Part shown: positions 62,785 through 64,000 of the stretch, one piece after another | Layout: every line of letters begins with the position of its first letter | Numbering within the stretch: the first letter of the stretch is position 1 | NCBI GenBank assembly: GCA_943736015.1 | Contig: OX031070.1 | Coordinates: 37,254,173-37,318,172, forward strand | DNA from: Tridacna crocea | Taxonomy: Eukaryota > Mollusca > Bivalvia > Cardiida > Cardiidae | Direction of reading: 5' to 3' | Length of the DNA stretch: 64,000 bases | The notes under the pieces: model-generated | What the model was told of the DNA's origin: nothing | The model's input: only the letters and a program-made list of their open reading frames with translations | The model's database searches: none | Made by a program: the position numbers and the translations under genes

Positions 62785-62935
62785 TGACGACCCAAACATT
62801 CCTGTGAGATAGAAAAGCCCATGAATGAATTTATATTGAATACATAGAAACGTGCAAAAACATTGAGGCAAGAGAAGAAATTGCTCATTAAGAGCAATTT
62901 TCCCTTTTTCGCCAATGTTTTCGCCTGCATGGTAA
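62785..62935 (+). repeat. TP-S-like fragment
   Basis: AAAACATTGAGGCAAGAG and GAAATTGCTCATTAAGAGC core; ends lost. Confidence 0.55.
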
Positions 62936-63115
62936 TAATCTATTTATCGACTTCTTTTCCTCCTACAGTAGACGCCCAAAAATGAGAAGAGAATAACAAG
63001 GTTGAAGAGAGCGTTAAATCAATTGAATAGACAAATTCTATGGGGTTACTGCTACTACTACTAGTATTAATGCTAATAATAATAGTAACACTTATAATAA
63101 TCAAGAAGAGTGAAG

Positions 63116-63247
63116 AGTGATGATGATGATGATGATTATGATTATGATGATGATGATGACGACGACGACGATGATTATGACGATGATTATGATGACGATG
63201 ATGATGACGACGATGATGATGATGATTATGATGATGATGATGAGGAC

Positions 63248-63278
<31 letters not shown>

Positions 63279-63279
63279 T
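63116..63279. repeat. Imperfect GAT trinucleotide microsatellite
   Basis: About 160 bases of GAT with GAC, TAT and GAG variants. Confidence 0.95.
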
Positions 63280-63299
63280 GACTTGAACCCTTCTTTAAC

Positions 63300-63420
63300 A
63301 TTCCTAAAATCTTTACCAGAGAATAACATTGTATGTCAAATTGTTGGATTTACGTCAGAAGGGATAAAAAAATATTGTGGGAAAAGGAGAAAAATGCCAG
63401 TGAAACTTTTACATTTTTTT
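63300..63420 (+). repeat. TP fragment
   Basis: ATCTTTACCAGAGAATAAC and AATATTGTGGGAAAAGGAG; right arm lost. Confidence 0.5.
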
Positions 63421-63422
63421 TA

Positions 63423-63654
63423 CTCTTAACCAAACAAACAAAATTATGGGCCTGTGCAAATTGAAAGCCCTTGCTGACGAAAAATGTTACATAAATAATT
63501 GGAATTATCTAAGGGAGGGTAAAAAATGTTGAGGGAAAAAGGAGAAAATGCTGGTTACCAGCATTTTCTCCTTTTTCCCTCAATATTTTTTTTTCAAAAC
63601 GCCTTCTTCCTCGGTTTCCTGAAAAAGTCACAGAATTGTTCAGTTCAGTGTTAA
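63423..63654 (-). mobile_element. TP element with matched arm changes
   Basis: TTGAGGGAAAAAGG / CCTTTTTCCCTCAA: two changes shared by both arms. Shares its last TTAA with the TP-B copy. Confidence 0.75.
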
Positions 63655-63878
63655 CCCTTTACCCCATAAGGCATTTCTATGGCATCTCTTATTGACCCTA
63701 AATAACAGCAAGGATGAAGCCGTTTCTTATGTGTATATGACACCTTTTGATAGCATAGAAAACATTGTGACAAAAGGTGAAATTGCTCGTCACGAGCAAT
63801 TTCACCTTTTGCCACAATGTTTTCCTAAGGCTCCTACAAGCAATGCCTAGAAATGAGTATCTATGGAGTAAAGGATTA
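63651..63878 (+). mobile_element. TP-B element
   Basis: TTAA at both ends; palindrome core AGGTGAAATTGCTCG, nearly identical to 23855-24083. Confidence 0.9.
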
Positions 63879-64000
63879 ACGAAGTGAAACGTAAATCAGA
63901 AGCATGCCATGACAGCTTTTCAATTCAGCCATGATTCAGTAAACTGGTTTGAATTTTCATAGATGGTTATCTTAATAACTTTAATCTTTGATGAAATGTA

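Noticed and set aside
62940..63329. Poly-His and poly-Ile open frames on the minus strand
   Set aside because: They are translations of the GAT microsatellite; no splice or start context.
1..64000. Bacterial-type system (operon, toxin-antitoxin, defence island)
   Set aside because: No bacterial genes or ribosome binding architecture; both genes are spliced animal genes.

Overview
This is eukaryotic DNA with long introns: AT-rich, very gene-poor and packed with short non-autonomous repeats. Spliced septin and Tctex1-type dynein light chain genes, several tRNA-derived SINE families, and repeats whose ends (GGGGTATACTGGAAT, AGCTCACCTGAGC...GTGAGCGATCCAGGGCC) I associate with bivalve genomes suggest a bivalve mollusc. 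The species is an inference. Nothing looks prokaryotic, plasmid-borne or viral.

Layout. 1-14781 is intergenic (or 5' untranslated/intron of the septin) and made almost entirely of repeats. 14782-49320 (+) is a septin of the SEPT2 subgroup: twelve coding exons with compatible splice phases give a 730-residue protein. Exon 1 alone encodes a 370-residue N-terminal extension and is followed by a 15.1-kb intron. 49321-57377 is intergenic repeat DNA. 57378-60497 (-) holds the last two coding exons of a Tctex1-domain dynein light chain; its 5' end lies beyond 60497 and was not found. 60498-64000 is repeats, including a GAT-type microsatellite.

The dominant feature is one repeat superfamily, here called TP (TTAA-palindrome element). 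A standard copy is about 225-235 bp, bounded by TTAA, with a terminal inverted repeat close to CYCTTTACCA. It has a short arm (ACCACACAATCCC.. on the left in + copies), a central palindrome of up to 67 bp (33-bp arms, one-base centre; core AGGAGAAAATGCTGG) and a long arm (..GCAAATGCTTTCAATTTGG..). Strand '+' below means short arm first. I see roughly 110 copies or fragments, about 75 with both ends, covering perhaps a third of the window. TTAA ends starting CCC/CTC are what piggyBac-superfamily elements leave, so TP is most simply a piggyBac-like MITE; no transposase is present here. Variants: TP-2 (terminus CCCAAACAATCCC), TP-S (palindrome core GAAATTGCTCG) and TP-B (terminus CCCCATAAGGC, different interior). 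Copies are repeatedly nested inside TTAA sites of older copies or chained end to end sharing one TTAA. The two palindrome arms carry matched mutations copy by copy.

Other repeats: tRNA-headed SINEs, several small foldback elements (labelled C, D, E, T), a 468-bp foldback in septin intron 4, two elements with internal 166-bp and 152-bp tandem units, a 43-bp minisatellite, a 1.24-kb element with 5-bp target duplication, and a 376-bp unrelated TTAA element. The two genes need not be related in function, and no operon-like or pathway link is visible.
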